Assembly (NCBI GenBank): GCA_003242955.1
Contig: QJPH01000533.1
Coordinates: 1-64,000, forward strand
Source: Candidatus Methylumidiphilus alinenensis
Lineage (GTDB): Bacteria > Pseudomonadota > Gammaproteobacteria > Methylococcales > Methylococcaceae
DNA: 64,000 nt
Direction of reading: 5' to 3'
In this document: positions 1-8,593 of the stretch, one piece after another
Layout of the letters: the number at the start of each line of letters is the position of its first letter
How positions within the stretch are numbered: the stretch's first letter is position 1
The notes under the pieces: generated by a model
What the model saw: the letters and a program-made list of their open reading frames with translations, nothing else
The model's database searches: none
What the model was told of the DNA's origin: nothing
Position numbers and translations under genes: made by a program

Positions 1-49
1 CGCCGTCCATGGAGCCTAGGTTCCGGCGATCCATGCCGGAACGACGACG
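1..49. repeat. REP-like palindromic repeat copy
   Basis: The first ~49 bases are an inverted copy of the repeat at 17459-17551. They share the core of CCTAGGTTCCGGCGATCC type followed by CATGCCGGAACGACG. This is a GTCGTTCCGGC-type extragenic palindrome of a kind common in Methylococcales and other proteobacteria. It is cut by the window edge. Confidence 0.55.
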
Positions 50-218
50 TTCTGGGTTTTGTTGAAACATCTTCCTAATCTGGATGGCCTAGATTCCAAT
101 ACATCGCAAGGAGTCCCGGTTTGTATTTATGTACAGCATTTTTTCTTAACAAAGGGTAATAATAAAGGACGCTCAATCAAACCATCTCGCGTGTATGTGC
201 CTTGCAAAATAATATGAC

Positions 219-668
219 CTAAAAGTAACTCTCTGATATTAAAAATGCTGTAACATCCTTATTGAAATCCTTTTTAGAATCTCTAAAGCTGGTTGCGCCG
301 AAATATATTTCATGACCATATATTGTTATTGAAAAATCAATCTCTTTGTTTTTTCCATCTATTGTTCTTATATTTTTTTGAACTTGACTTGCAGATGTTG
401 TAAATGAGATATTAAAATGTATTAGAAGTTCTAATATGTTTTCAAAAGCAGTTTGCTCCCAATGGATAGATTCTTCTTTCTTAAGTGCCAGTTCCCTTGA
501 CGGATATTTTTTAGGCAGTTCTTCACAAATTAAATCATACTTGTCACAGATAAGCTTCCATTGTGGAAATTTCATTTCAAGTGTCGCTAGTTTTGGGGTC
601 ATAATATGCTTGTTATGAAGTGGTGTGCCTAGCTTTGTGTTAGGTATAGGTATGGCATATAACGTCAA
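219..668 (-). CDS. Hypothetical protein, AT-rich orphan
   Basis: The gene encodes a 149-residue soluble protein, starting MTLYAIPIPNTKLG and ending at a TAG at 219. No family is recognised. The middle is rich in Glu and Lys (a charged helical segment around residues 45-75), and the C-terminal third looks like alternating beta strands (FSITIYGHEIYFGATSF). Base composition is strikingly AT-rich compared with the GC-rich genes around it, which suggests recent acquisition. It lies between a REP-like repeat and the truncated-looking efflux operon and shares no operon with either. There is no signal peptide or membrane segment. It could be an orphan phage or defence-island gene. The assignment as coding rests on the length of the open frame only. 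Confidence 0.5.
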   Translation of the reverse strand: MTLYAIPIPNTKLGTPLHNKHIMTPKLATLEMKFPQWKLICDKYDLICEELPKKYPSRELALKKEESIHWEQTAFENILELLIHFNISFTTSASQVQKNIRTIDGKNKEIDFSITIYGHEIYFGATSFRDSKKDFNKDVTAFLISESYF

Positions 669-826
669 AGTTACAATTTATGCGCCAACTCATACCACGT
701 CACAATAGCTTTTGAAGTATTGTGTTAGATTTTCGCACATAAATCGTGGACTTGTAAAAATTACTAGCATTTTGATGAGCTTTCTCACATTTGGAAGCGT
801 GGTGGCACTGAATCCTGTATTGGCCC

Positions 827-1984
827 TCATTGCGGCAACTTGACTTCAAGCTTAGCCGGCCAAGCGGTGGCTGCATCGAGTTTGACATAGGCCATACCGG
901 GTACGCCGGTCTTGATTTGCGCCAGATGTTGTTTCAGCAGCGCCGGGTCGATTCGCGCCCGCACCCGGAACATCAGCTTCAAGCGTTCGCTTTCGGTTTC
1001 CACGGTTTTCGGCGTGAACTGCGCGACGCTGGCGACGAAGCTGGCTTGGGCGGGGATCACATAATCCGGTGCAGCATCCAACACCAAGCGAATTTCACTG
1101 CCGAGTGCGACCTTACCCGCCGCCGCCGTGGGCAAGAAGAAGGTCATATAGACATCGGCCAGATCGACTAGGCTCAACACCCGCCCACCCGCATTCAACA
1201 CTTCGCCGGGTTCGGCGATGCGGTATTGCACCCGGCCATCACGCGGTGCTTTCAAGTCGCTGTCGTCCAAATCCGCCTGTAAACGCACGACGGTTGCTTT
1301 GACCGCTTCGATAGCCGATTGCGCTTCCACGCCCTTGGACTTGGCAGCGGTGATGCCGGCCTGCGCCGCCGCGACTTGGGCCTCAGCGGCAACGACGGCG
1401 GCGGTCATGCCCAGTACCCGTGCGCCGTTGTCGTCCACTTCCTGTTGCGGCGTGGCGCCTTCGCCGACCAGCCGTTGCGAGCGCTTCAGGCGCTTATCGG
1501 CGGCGTCGAGTTCGGCTTGGCGTTGGGCAACGAGTGCTTGCGTGGCATGGTGTTCGCTCTCGCGCTGTACAACGACGGACTTGGCCGTCAAATAGGCGTT
1601 CTCGGCTTGGCGCACTTGGGCCAATGCTTCGGCCCTACGCGCCAGCAGCACTTGTGTGTCCATCCGCGCCAGCACTTCACCGGCCTGCACGAAATCGCCT
1701 TCGCGGGCCAGAATCTCGACGATACGGCCTGCGGTCTTGGTGGCGATGTCGATTTCGGTGGCTTCGATGCGACCATTGCCGAAAACGATGCTTGGCGGTA
1801 GCGGGGCTGGGCGCATCATCCACCAAACACCTGTACCCACCGCCAGCAAGGCGATACCGAGTAATGCAAGCATCCACTTTAATCTTTTCGATACGGCTGG
1901 TTTTACCGGCTTTTCTGACGCTACCGGTTTGACCGGTTCAGTGGGTTTTGCCGGTGTGGCTGGTTTTGTCGTTTCGCTCATCAT
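827..1984 (-). CDS. HlyD-family periplasmic adaptor (membrane fusion protein)
   Basis: The product is a 385-residue periplasmic adaptor linking an inner-membrane exporter to a TolC-type channel. A Pro/Lys-rich cytoplasmic N-terminus (to about residue 35) precedes one membrane anchor (LKWMLALLGIALLAVGTGVWW). A lipoyl/barrel half (GRIVEILAREGDFVQAGEVLARMDT) follows, then a long Ala/Gln-rich coiled-coil hairpin (about residues 100-245), the second lipoyl half (DLKAPRDGRVQYRIAEPGEV) and a beta-barrel domain. The architecture resembles the YbhG/MacA class used with ABC transporters. The start overlaps the stop of the upstream outer-membrane channel gene in an ATGA, so the two are translationally coupled. 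The expected ABC ATPase and permease genes do not follow; an unrelated AT-rich gene does. Confidence 0.85.
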   Translation of the reverse strand: MMSETTKPATPAKPTEPVKPVASEKPVKPAVSKRLKWMLALLGIALLAVGTGVWWMMRPAPLPPSIVFGNGRIEATEIDIATKTAGRIVEILAREGDFVQAGEVLARMDTQVLLARRAEALAQVRQAENAYLTAKSVVVQRESEHHATQALVAQRQAELDAADKRLKRSQRLVGEGATPQQEVDDNGARVLGMTAAVVAAEAQVAAAQAGITAAKSKGVEAQSAIEAVKATVVRLQADLDDSDLKAPRDGRVQYRIAEPGEVLNAGGRVLSLVDLADVYMTFFLPTAAAGKVALGSEIRLVLDAAPDYVIPAQASFVASVAQFTPKTVETESERLKLMFRVRARIDPALLKQHLAQIKTGVPGMAYVKLDAATAWPAKLEVKLPQ

Positions 1985-3405
1985 TCCCTCTGTGACAGTT
2001 GCGATTGGGCGTTCGCGCCGCCGCCAAGCGCCTTGTAAACGGCAATCAGATCAGTGGACGCCTCGGCTTCGGAGCGGGCCAGTTCGATTTCACCCGCATA
2101 TTGCGCCCGTTGTGCGTCCAGCACATCCAAAAACGAGACGGCCCCTTCGTGAAAGCGTAGTTGCGACAAGCGGACGGCTTCGCGCAAATCCGCCACCGCG
2201 CGGGTCAAGGTCTGCCGCCGGATTTCCTCGTTCAAATAATGCGTCATTGCCGTTTCGGTTTCTTGCAGGGCTTCCAGCACGGCTTTTTGATAGGCCAGAT
2301 AAGCCTCTTGCTGCTTGGCTTCGGCCAAGTCGATACCGGCCCGGATGCGGCCAAAATTGAGTATGGGCTGCAATAGATTGGCTCCGGCGCTGTAGGAGAA
2401 AGCTGCCGATTTGAACAAGGCATCAAGGTCAGTGTTGCGGAAGCCCAACAAGGCCGACAATGAAATTTTGGGAAATAGTTCAGCAATCGCCGAACCTTGT
2501 AGCGCAGTGGCTGCGGCCAGCCGGCGTTCGGCGATGCGCAGATCGGGGCGGTGGCGGATCGTCGCGGCGGGTGTCGCCAGGATTTCTTTGCCCGGTGCCA
2601 AGGGGACAGCCCCCAGACCACTCAGTTCGGCATCCAAAGTGCCGGGTTGGCGGCCCACCAGCACTTCTATCTGCCGCAGTGCGCCAACTTGCCTTGCCTC
2701 CAAGGTGGGAAGCTGAGCCGTCGTCGTTTCGGTCAAAGCCCTAGCCCGCACGACTTCGTAGCGGGTACCAACGCCTTCACGGAATAGCGTTTCGGTCAGA
2801 GCCAAGGTATGTTGTTGTGCAGCCAGATTGGAGCGTGTGATGATCTGTTGGTTTTGCAAATTGCGGTATTCGATGTAACCCCTTGCCAAGTCGGCGGTCA
2901 GTGTTACTAAAGCAAGCCGGTATTGCTCGTCCGCCGCATCCAAATCGGCGGAGGCCGCTTCCAAACGGCGTCGCTGGCGGCCAAACAGATCAATTTCCCA
3001 CACGGTGTCAAAACCTAGTTGAAAAAAGTTGAAGCGGGTTCCAGGCACAAGCCCCGGCAGAGGGTTTTCGTAGCGGGTGGCACCTATGCCTAAATTCACT
3101 TTCGGAAACAGTTCAGCGCGGGTGCCACTGCGTTCGGCGCGGGCTTGGGCGATGCGGGTCAGGGCAATCTTAAGATCCAGATTACCAGCCATGGCTTGCC
3201 CCATCAAGCGATCCAAGCCGGTGTCGCCGAAGCTTTTCCACCAGTCTTTCAGCGTTTGCGGATCGACGGCTTTAAGTTCGGCGCTGGCATCCTGCCCGGC
3301 TTGCCAGTGAGCGGGGACGGTGGGCGGGTTTTCCCGATAATCCGGCCCCAGCATACAGCCGCCCAAGTTGCTTAGTATGAATAGCCAAGCCCATGGTGCT
3401 TTCAT
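1981..3405 (-). CDS. TolC/NodT-family outer-membrane efflux lipoprotein
   Basis: The product is a 474-residue outer-membrane factor of tripartite efflux systems. The N-terminus is a lipoprotein signal with lipobox LGGC (Cys17), followed by the typical LGPDYRENPP start of the NodT/OprM class. Two long alpha-helical repeats follow, each with a hallmark: FPKVNLGIGATRYENP in the first half and FPKISLSALLGFRN in the second, with the conserved RPDLRIAERRLAAATA segment at about residues 290-305. The gene heads a two-gene operon with the downstream HlyD adaptor (4-bp ATGA overlap). It starts just 5 bp before the stop of the small eRF1-like gene upstream, so it is probably co-transcribed with it. The substrate cannot be inferred. 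Confidence 0.88.
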   Translation of the reverse strand: MKAPWAWLFILSNLGGCMLGPDYRENPPTVPAHWQAGQDASAELKAVDPQTLKDWWKSFGDTGLDRLMGQAMAGNLDLKIALTRIAQARAERSGTRAELFPKVNLGIGATRYENPLPGLVPGTRFNFFQLGFDTVWEIDLFGRQRRRLEAASADLDAADEQYRLALVTLTADLARGYIEYRNLQNQQIITRSNLAAQQHTLALTETLFREGVGTRYEVVRARALTETTTAQLPTLEARQVGALRQIEVLVGRQPGTLDAELSGLGAVPLAPGKEILATPAATIRHRPDLRIAERRLAAATALQGSAIAELFPKISLSALLGFRNTDLDALFKSAAFSYSAGANLLQPILNFGRIRAGIDLAEAKQQEAYLAYQKAVLEALQETETAMTHYLNEEIRRQTLTRAVADLREAVRLSQLRFHEGAVSFLDVLDAQRAQYAGEIELARSEAEASTDLIAVYKALGGGANAQSQLSQRE

Positions 3406-3410
3406 CCGGC

Positions 3411-3794
3411 TTATTGATAGAACTGCCGGACTTTCGCCACTATCTGGGGATTGGTCATCTTGTCAGTTGTTTCAATACCGACGATGTGCCCACCTAGCCC
3501 TTGGTGGATGAGGCGTTTCTCAAATTCACCCTTCGCCTCGCCGGGGCCGAAGATCAGCAGGGATTTCGCGTCGCGGACACGCGAAATCACCTCATCGTAA
3601 TAACCGTCAAGATGGGCGGTGAATTGCCTGTCCACTTGGTCGTCCGCCGTGCCTTCTTCCGATCTGGCATGTCCGGAAAAGCGCACATGCTTTTCCACGC
3701 CTGACTCTATCAGTTCCGTGCTTTCCCCGCCTTCACCAATCAACACGATGAATGCGGCCCGGTGGTCGATCCAAATACCAACTTGTTTATTCAC
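3411..3794 (-). CDS. eRF1/Dom34-like 'translational machinery' family protein
   Basis: The product is a 127-residue cytoplasmic protein. It opens with MNKQVGIWIDHRAAFIVLI, the signature beta strand of the bacterial eRF1/Dom34-like family (often annotated host attachment or translational machinery protein). The C-terminal half has the conserved LLIFGPGEAKGEFEKRL motif and ends KVRQFYQ. Related proteins are thought to contact ribosomes, but function is not established. A good Shine-Dalgarno (AAGGAG read on the minus strand) precedes the ATG. The gene follows a 40-residue stress-protein fragment gene by about 10 bp and precedes the efflux pair by a few bases. Confidence 0.7.
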   Translation of the reverse strand: MNKQVGIWIDHRAAFIVLIGEGGESTELIESGVEKHVRFSGHARSEEGTADDQVDRQFTAHLDGYYDEVISRVRDAKSLLIFGPGEAKGEFEKRLIHQGLGGHIVGIETTDKMTNPQIVAKVRQFYQ

Positions 3795-3804
3795 AATGTT
3801 CTCC

Positions 3805-3927
3805 TTAAGTTTTCGGCATTGAGCGTGGTTTCATATCGTAGCCGGACATTATCAGTTCCTTGACCGCGCTTTCGGCATCTTCATGGCTACCAAAGACGCC
3901 AACGGCTGATCTGTTTTTTCCTGTCAT
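3805..3927 (-). CDS. Small truncated general-stress (DUF1269/YflT-like) protein
   Basis: This short gene of 40 codons reads MTGKNRSAVGVFGSHEDAES at its start and continues AVKELIMSGYDMKPRSMPKT. That matches the opening beta-alpha unit of the family I know as general stress protein 17M/DUF1269 (pattern vGvFdsheeAe.Av.eL...Gfdm). A Shine-Dalgarno GGAG lies 8 bases before the ATG. The stop comes immediately after the first unit, whereas full family members run past 100 residues, so this is either a truncated relic or a micro-version. It sits 10 bp upstream of the eRF1-like gene and may lead its transcript. Confidence 0.45.
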   Translation of the reverse strand: MTGKNRSAVGVFGSHEDAESAVKELIMSGYDMKPRSMPKT

Positions 3928-4120
3928 GAAGTTTCTCCAAAGGGTGGGTTGAATAGATGCGCAGTTTAGCTTGCACAACTATTATTCCCATTACCCACAG
4001 GCCAGTCTGTTCGTTAGCGTACATTTCGGAGCATTTCCGGCTACAGTGTGCAGGCTTTCATGGCCTATCGGGTGCGATTAAAAGTGATGCACACGAACTT
4101 GGCAATACTTGAAATGACGC

Positions 4121-4180
4121 CAGGAGTGCAAGGCTTGCCTTGCTTGCACACCCCATAGCAAGGCAAGCCTTGCACTCCTG
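4121..4180. repeat. Perfect 24-bp inverted repeat (palindromic element)
   Basis: Arms at 4121-4144 and 4157-4180 are perfectly complementary over 24 bp, with a 12-base loop. The arm reads CAGGAGTGCAAGGCTTGCCT then TGCT. Shorter outer complementarity (AAAGTGATGCA near 4082 against TGCATCACTTT at 4179) extends the palindrome. No T-run follows, so it looks like a mobile palindrome (REP/MITE) rather than a simple terminator. Diverged copies occur inside the NRPS gene near 49612 and 60459. Confidence 0.75.
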
Positions 4181-4204
4181 CATCACTTTTATCGCACCCT
4201 GGCC

Positions 4205-4717
4205 TTATCCCTCCACAGGAACCAGAATTTCGTTCCGGCGCAAAAACCAGGGCGTGAAAGGTGAGTTGTAGCGCGCCCAGATGGGGTCGCCCACAGTGGC
4301 CAGCCCCTTCGCTTGAATCCATGCTTCCAGTTCGTTCTTGTATCGAAGGTAGCCTTTTTTATCCCAGAAACCGGGGTAACGCACCGCAGCCATCCGCCGT
4401 GCGGGAACCTTTCGCAATACGACTTTATTATCTTCAGGGTCGGGCAGGGTTTCCAGGCTCTGTGTGGCCGGCATTATGAAACTGACAGCCCAGTTTCCCT
4501 GGGCCTGCTGCTGCACGACAGGGGCTGTCATCGCCAATTTGGCCCGCGAACGATTATCGCCGGAAATATAGCGAAAGAGTTTTGGGAATGCCTCGTTTCC
4601 AACCTGTTCGAATCTGCCCTGCACGAGGGTTTCGGCGATGACGTGGGCTGTGTAATCGCGTATCTCAAACCTCCCATCTTGCTCCAGAACATGGTATCTC
4701 ACTTCTTCTATCGCCAT
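4205..4717 (-). CDS. SOUL-family haem-binding protein
   Basis: The product is 170 residues and starts MAIEEVRYHVLEQDGRFEIR, the canonical opening of SOUL haem-binding proteins (EEpkYevl...FEiR.Y). Other family hallmarks are IAETLVQG, AFPKLFRYISGDN, KLAMTAPVVQQ and the VRYPGFWD segment, ending with a PWFLRRNEILVPV tail. I chose the internal ATG at 4717 because it matches the family start; the frame stays open to 4813. The protein is predicted cytoplasmic, with no signal peptide. Members bind haem or tetrapyrroles with uncertain physiological role. It is monocistronic, and a large palindrome lies just downstream. Confidence 0.85.
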   Translation of the reverse strand: MAIEEVRYHVLEQDGRFEIRDYTAHVIAETLVQGRFEQVGNEAFPKLFRYISGDNRSRAKLAMTAPVVQQQAQGNWAVSFIMPATQSLETLPDPEDNKVVLRKVPARRMAAVRYPGFWDKKGYLRYKNELEAWIQAKGLATVGDPIWARYNSPFTPWFLRRNEILVPVEG

Positions 4718-5089
4718 GGCAAGCACCCTATAGCCCGTTTTAACTTTATTTGAGTCGGAAATGACATCGTTTTCCCTTAAAATGGAGCATGGAGGAATGC
4801 CCATTACGGGCATTTCGGTGAGTTCACATCACAGGGCATATTGAGGTTATCTGAAAATCCAGCCGCCGTCAGTGCGGTTGCGCACGTATGAAAAGATGTT
4901 TCGTTGCTTTTAATGAACGCAGGCAGTACTCTGCTCTTGTTTTTCGACATCAAGCCGACGCGCTAGGCGAAAAGCCATCAGCAAAGCCCCTGATCGAACA
5001 GCAGATGGCACTCAAGGATAGTTTCCGTCACTTATCGCTCGGCAGAACACTCAGAACTCTCAACCCAAACAATGACAAGAGGCAAAGGC
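4718..5089. other. Intergenic region, no gene seen
   Basis: About 370 bases lie between the divergent SOUL and transketolase genes. Short open frames are present but none has a recognisable product or ribosome binding site. The region must hold promoters for both flanking genes. I could not identify confident -35/-10 pairs or operators. Confidence 0.4.
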
Positions 5090-7000
5090 ATGACCATTCA
5101 GACCCGTTTTCCGATTGATCCCAACGCTTTCAAACCGCTCGCCTTGGATCCTGCCCATCCGAAGCTGACGAAAGAACAACGCGCCACGCTGGAAGCCAAC
5201 ATCCAGTTCTGCCGCGACGTTATCGTGTTCTTCACCGCCACCGGCGCGGCGCGGGGCGTCGGCGGACATACTGGCGGGCCTTACGACACCGTGCCAGAAG
5301 TGATGATCCTGGATGCTTTCTTTCGCGGTGCGCCGGACAAGTTCGTGCCGGTGTTCTTCGACGAGGCGGGCCACCGGGTCGCCACTCAGTATCTAATGGC
5401 GGCCATCTACGGTGATCTGCCGTTCGAACAACTGCTGCAATATCGTGCGGCCCATTCGACATTGCCGGGACATCCCGAACTCGGACTGACCCCTGGCATC
5501 AAGTTCAGTTCTGGCCGATTAGGGCACATGTGGCCCCACGTCAATGGCGTGGCGATGGCTAATCCGGACAAGACCGTGTTCTGCCTCGGTTCCGACGGGT
5601 CGCAACAGGAAGGCAACGATGCCGAGGCAGCCCGCATCGCAGTCGCCCGAAGGCTCAACGTCAAGTTGGTGATTGATGACAACGACGTGACTATCGCAGG
5701 CCATCCCTCGCACTACCTGACCGGCTTTGATGTGGGCAAGACACTCGCAGGGCATGGCTTGACGCTCATCGAAGGCGACGGTGAAGACATAGATGGACTT
5801 TTCGGGCGGCTCTGCGAAGCGGCAGTCACGCCGGGACCGTTTGCGGTCGTCAACAAACGCAAGATGTGCGTCGGCATTGAGGGTCTTGAAGGCTCCACGC
5901 ACGGCCATGACGTGATTTCGGTGGACAAAGCCATCGCCTATCTTGAAAAGCGCGGCCACAATGATGCCGTCCATTTCCTGAAAAATATTGAAAAGCCCAA
6001 GGATAACTATGTTTTCCTCGGTTCCGGCAAGAACCTAGACGCCAACCGCAACGTGTTTGGCGACGCTGTCGTGTCAGTCCTAGGTCGGATGGGCGAGGAG
6101 GAACGCAAAGAGAAGGTCATCTGCATTGACAGCGACTTGGAAGGCTCCTGCGGCCTGAAAAAGATTCACGATGCCTACCCGGACATCTTCGTCAGTTCCG
6201 GCATCATGGAGAGGGCCAACTTCGCGGCGGCCGCCGGGTTCGGCATGGAGAAGGGCAAGCAGGGTATTTTTGGCACGTTCAGCGCTTTCCTAGAGATGAT
6301 CATCTCCGAAATCACCATGGCGCGCCTGAATTTCTGCAATGTGCTATGCCACTTCTCCCATTCCGGCATTGACGACATGGCGGACAACACCTGCCATTTC
6401 GGCATCAACAATTTTTTTGCCGACAACGGGCTGGAAGACGGCTACGAGACGCGGCTGTATTTCCCGGCTGACGCGGCGCAGATGACCGCCTGCGTCGATG
6501 CGGTGTTCCACGATCCGGGGCTGCGCTTCATCTTCTCGACCCGGTCGAAGACGCCTAACATCCTCGACGACCAGGGGAACGACTTCTACGGCAAGGGCTA
6601 CACCTTCGTACCGGGCAAGGACGAAGTGATCCGTGAAGGCACAGCGGGTTATATTGTTAGCTATGGCGAGTCCCTCTACCGCGCACTGGATGCGGTGGAG
6701 CGACTGAAGCAGGAAGGCATCGACGTCGGCTTGATTGCCAAGCCGACTTTGAATGTTGTCGATGAAGCCATGATGGCTAAAGTGGGCAATGCCCCGTTCG
6801 TGCTGGTGGTTGAAGCCTTCAACCGGCGCACCGGTCTAGGCAGCCGCTTCGGTTCATGGCTGCTGGAACGTGGGCTGACGCCGAAATTTGCCTACCTTGG
6901 CACGCATAAGGAAGGCTGCGGTGGCTTGTGGGAACAGTTCCCCTACCAAGGCATCGATCCGGTGGGCATCATGGCTCAGGTGAAGAAACTGGCTGGGTAA
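5090..7000 (+). CDS. Transketolase-family protein
   Basis: The product is a 636-residue thiamine-diphosphate enzyme that would transfer two-carbon ketol units, connecting with the RuMP cycle implied by the HPS gene in this window. The N-terminal half contains the ThDP-binding segment (GSDGSQQEGNDAEAARIA ... VIDDNDVTIAG). The central pyrimidine domain follows (around SSGIMERANFAAAAGFGMEKG), and the C-terminal domain carries VVEAFNRRTGLGSRFG. The start at 5090 (MTIQTRFPID) is preceded by AGGCAAAGGC; an in-frame upstream ATG at 5072 is possible. Sequence around GDG deviates to GSDG, and the protein resembles atypical transketolases more than classical TktA. The exact donor is unknown (transketolase versus dihydroxyacetone-synthase-like). 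It is apparently monocistronic. Confidence 0.8.
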   Translation: MTIQTRFPIDPNAFKPLALDPAHPKLTKEQRATLEANIQFCRDVIVFFTATGAARGVGGHTGGPYDTVPEVMILDAFFRGAPDKFVPVFFDEAGHRVATQYLMAAIYGDLPFEQLLQYRAAHSTLPGHPELGLTPGIKFSSGRLGHMWPHVNGVAMANPDKTVFCLGSDGSQQEGNDAEAARIAVARRLNVKLVIDDNDVTIAGHPSHYLTGFDVGKTLAGHGLTLIEGDGEDIDGLFGRLCEAAVTPGPFAVVNKRKMCVGIEGLEGSTHGHDVISVDKAIAYLEKRGHNDAVHFLKNIEKPKDNYVFLGSGKNLDANRNVFGDAVVSVLGRMGEEERKEKVICIDSDLEGSCGLKKIHDAYPDIFVSSGIMERANFAAAAGFGMEKGKQGIFGTFSAFLEMIISEITMARLNFCNVLCHFSHSGIDDMADNTCHFGINNFFADNGLEDGYETRLYFPADAAQMTACVDAVFHDPGLRFIFSTRSKTPNILDDQGNDFYGKGYTFVPGKDEVIREGTAGYIVSYGESLYRALDAVERLKQEGIDVGLIAKPTLNVVDEAMMAKVGNAPFVLVVEAFNRRTGLGSRFGSWLLERGLTPKFAYLGTHKEGCGGLWEQFPYQGIDPVGIMAQVKKLAG

Positions 7001-7070
7001 ACGGACATTGAAGTGAAGGGTGTCCCCAACAGCATGACAACTCAATTTTGGTGGATTCGTTATTAGAAAT

Positions 7071-7170
7071 GTAAGTGTTCACCCCCCCTGGGAGCGTGGG
7101 CGTCTCGCCCGCTGAGGGCGGCCAAGATGGCCTCGCTCCCAGCAAAAGGCAGGGGGGAGTGAACGCTTAT
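7071..7170. mobile_element. MITE-like element with 8-bp target duplication
   Basis: This 100-bp element has imperfect terminal inverted repeats (GTAAGTGTTCACCCCCCC... against ...GGGGGGAGTGAACGCTTAT). It is flanked on both sides by the direct repeat TTAGAAAT (7063-7070 and 7171-7178), as expected for a target-site duplication. Inside is a second palindrome: CTGGGAGCG ... CGCTCCCAG, with GGGCGTCTCGCCC between. It has no coding capacity. Confidence 0.7.
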
Positions 7171-7235
7171 TTAGAAATCACCTAAGGTGCCCTGACACAT
7201 TACCGGTTTCCTACGAGGGTTCTACCGATGTACCC

Positions 7236-8339
7236 TTAAGCTTTCTCTTTCCCATTGTCGCTGTACACCCAAGCCATAAACAATTGGTAGCCCAAGGCCA
7301 ACATCACCGAACCCAGGAACAAGCCAATAATGCCCCCGGTTGCCATGCCGCCTAGCGCACCCAATAGAATCACCGGCATTGGGGCATCCACGCCCCTGCC
7401 CAGTATCAACGGCTTGAGGACATTATCAACCGAACCGGCGACAATGGAATAGACGGCGAACATCACCGCCACGGTGGTGGAGTCATTGGTTGAGAAAACA
7501 TAGATAATGGTCGGCAGCGATATTAGCATGGCAGGGATTTGCATGATGCCTATCAACAAAACCACTAATGCCAAAACGCCTGCGGCGGGAATGTCAACTA
7601 GGATAAACCCAGCCCCCAATAACAGGGCTTGAATACACGCAATGCCGATGACACCTTGTGCCACGGCACGAATGGTAGCCGTTGAAAGCTTGACCAAGTC
7701 ATCCCCTTTTTCGGGTCCAGCCATCCGCTTGGCAATGGCTTGTGCCGCCGCATGGCCCGACGAGGCATAGGCCATCCATATTCCAGCCACTACCAAGGAA
7801 ATCAAAAACTTCAAAATGGCAGTGCCGGCACTGGCCGCATAACCCAATACTTGTTTGGTGACGATGCCAATCTTAGGTTCAAATTTTTCGACCACAATGC
7901 CAATGTCTTCATGCGCCTCCTCCCATAAAGCATGCAATTTCACCCCCACCAAAGGCCATGTGGCGACAGAATCACGAGGAGCAGGCACTTGTAGAGTTCC
8001 ATTGTGGACTTGTTTCACAAACTCAATGGTTGAATCCGCGAAGGATATGGCCAATAGCGTGGTTGGAACCAACACGCTCAACAGTATGGCCAACACTAAA
8101 ACCGTTGCAGCATAGCCTTGCCTGCCACCCATTTTCCTGGCAATCATGGCGTGTAGAGGATATAAAGCCACGGCCAATATCACCGACCACAACAGCAAGC
8201 CAATAAAAGGTTTGAATATTCCATAACAATAAACCACCAGAAAGCCGAGCAATCCGGCTCGAATAAATAAATCCAGCGGTTTGCCCGGTATCTTATTCTC
8301 CAGTGCCATGACTGGTGATTGAGTTTTTGTCGTGTTCAT
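7236..8339 (-). CDS. AI-2E family transporter (YdiK/PerM-like permease)
   Basis: The product is a 367-residue inner-membrane permease. It has about eight predicted membrane segments: an N-terminal pair (residues 28-75), a third segment ending LLAISFADS, a cytosolic or periplasmic loop (residues 110-160), then a hydrophobic C-terminal half. Family-typical motifs include VLALVVLLIGIMQIPAML, GSVDNVLKPLILGRG and GLFLGSVMLALGYQL. The SVDNVLKPLILG motif is diagnostic of the AI-2E transporter (UPF0118) family, whose members export diverse small molecules or act as Na+/H+ antiporters; the substrate is unknown here. It is monocistronic, with an AT-rich leader upstream. Confidence 0.88.
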   Translation of the reverse strand: MNTTKTQSPVMALENKIPGKPLDLFIRAGLLGFLVVYCYGIFKPFIGLLLWSVILAVALYPLHAMIARKMGGRQGYAATVLVLAILLSVLVPTTLLAISFADSTIEFVKQVHNGTLQVPAPRDSVATWPLVGVKLHALWEEAHEDIGIVVEKFEPKIGIVTKQVLGYAASAGTAILKFLISLVVAGIWMAYASSGHAAAQAIAKRMAGPEKGDDLVKLSTATIRAVAQGVIGIACIQALLLGAGFILVDIPAAGVLALVVLLIGIMQIPAMLISLPTIIYVFSTNDSTTVAVMFAVYSIVAGSVDNVLKPLILGRGVDAPMPVILLGALGGMATGGIIGLFLGSVMLALGYQLFMAWVYSDNGKEKA

Positions 8340-8593
8340 CTTAGAGTATATAGGTTAGTACAGTCGTTGCTTTCAGGATCATAGTCACGCACTGATCGAG
8401 CACATTGTCCTGTTTAGTATAACTTGTGAATTTCACGATAACAAACGCATAGATTGCCATCAAAGAACGGTGGGAGCGGTTTTTAACCGCGACCAAGGCC
8501 GTCTTCCTTAAGGGGTAGTGGCGGAACCTTGGGACTGGCGTTATGATGTTCCAAACCAACGGACGAATCAACAGAAAATAGATCAAAAAAACC

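Noticed and set aside
4065-4322. Open frame over the 4121-4180 palindrome on the minus strand
   Set aside because: It reads through a perfect inverted repeat and overlaps the SOUL gene; no similarity or ribosome site.
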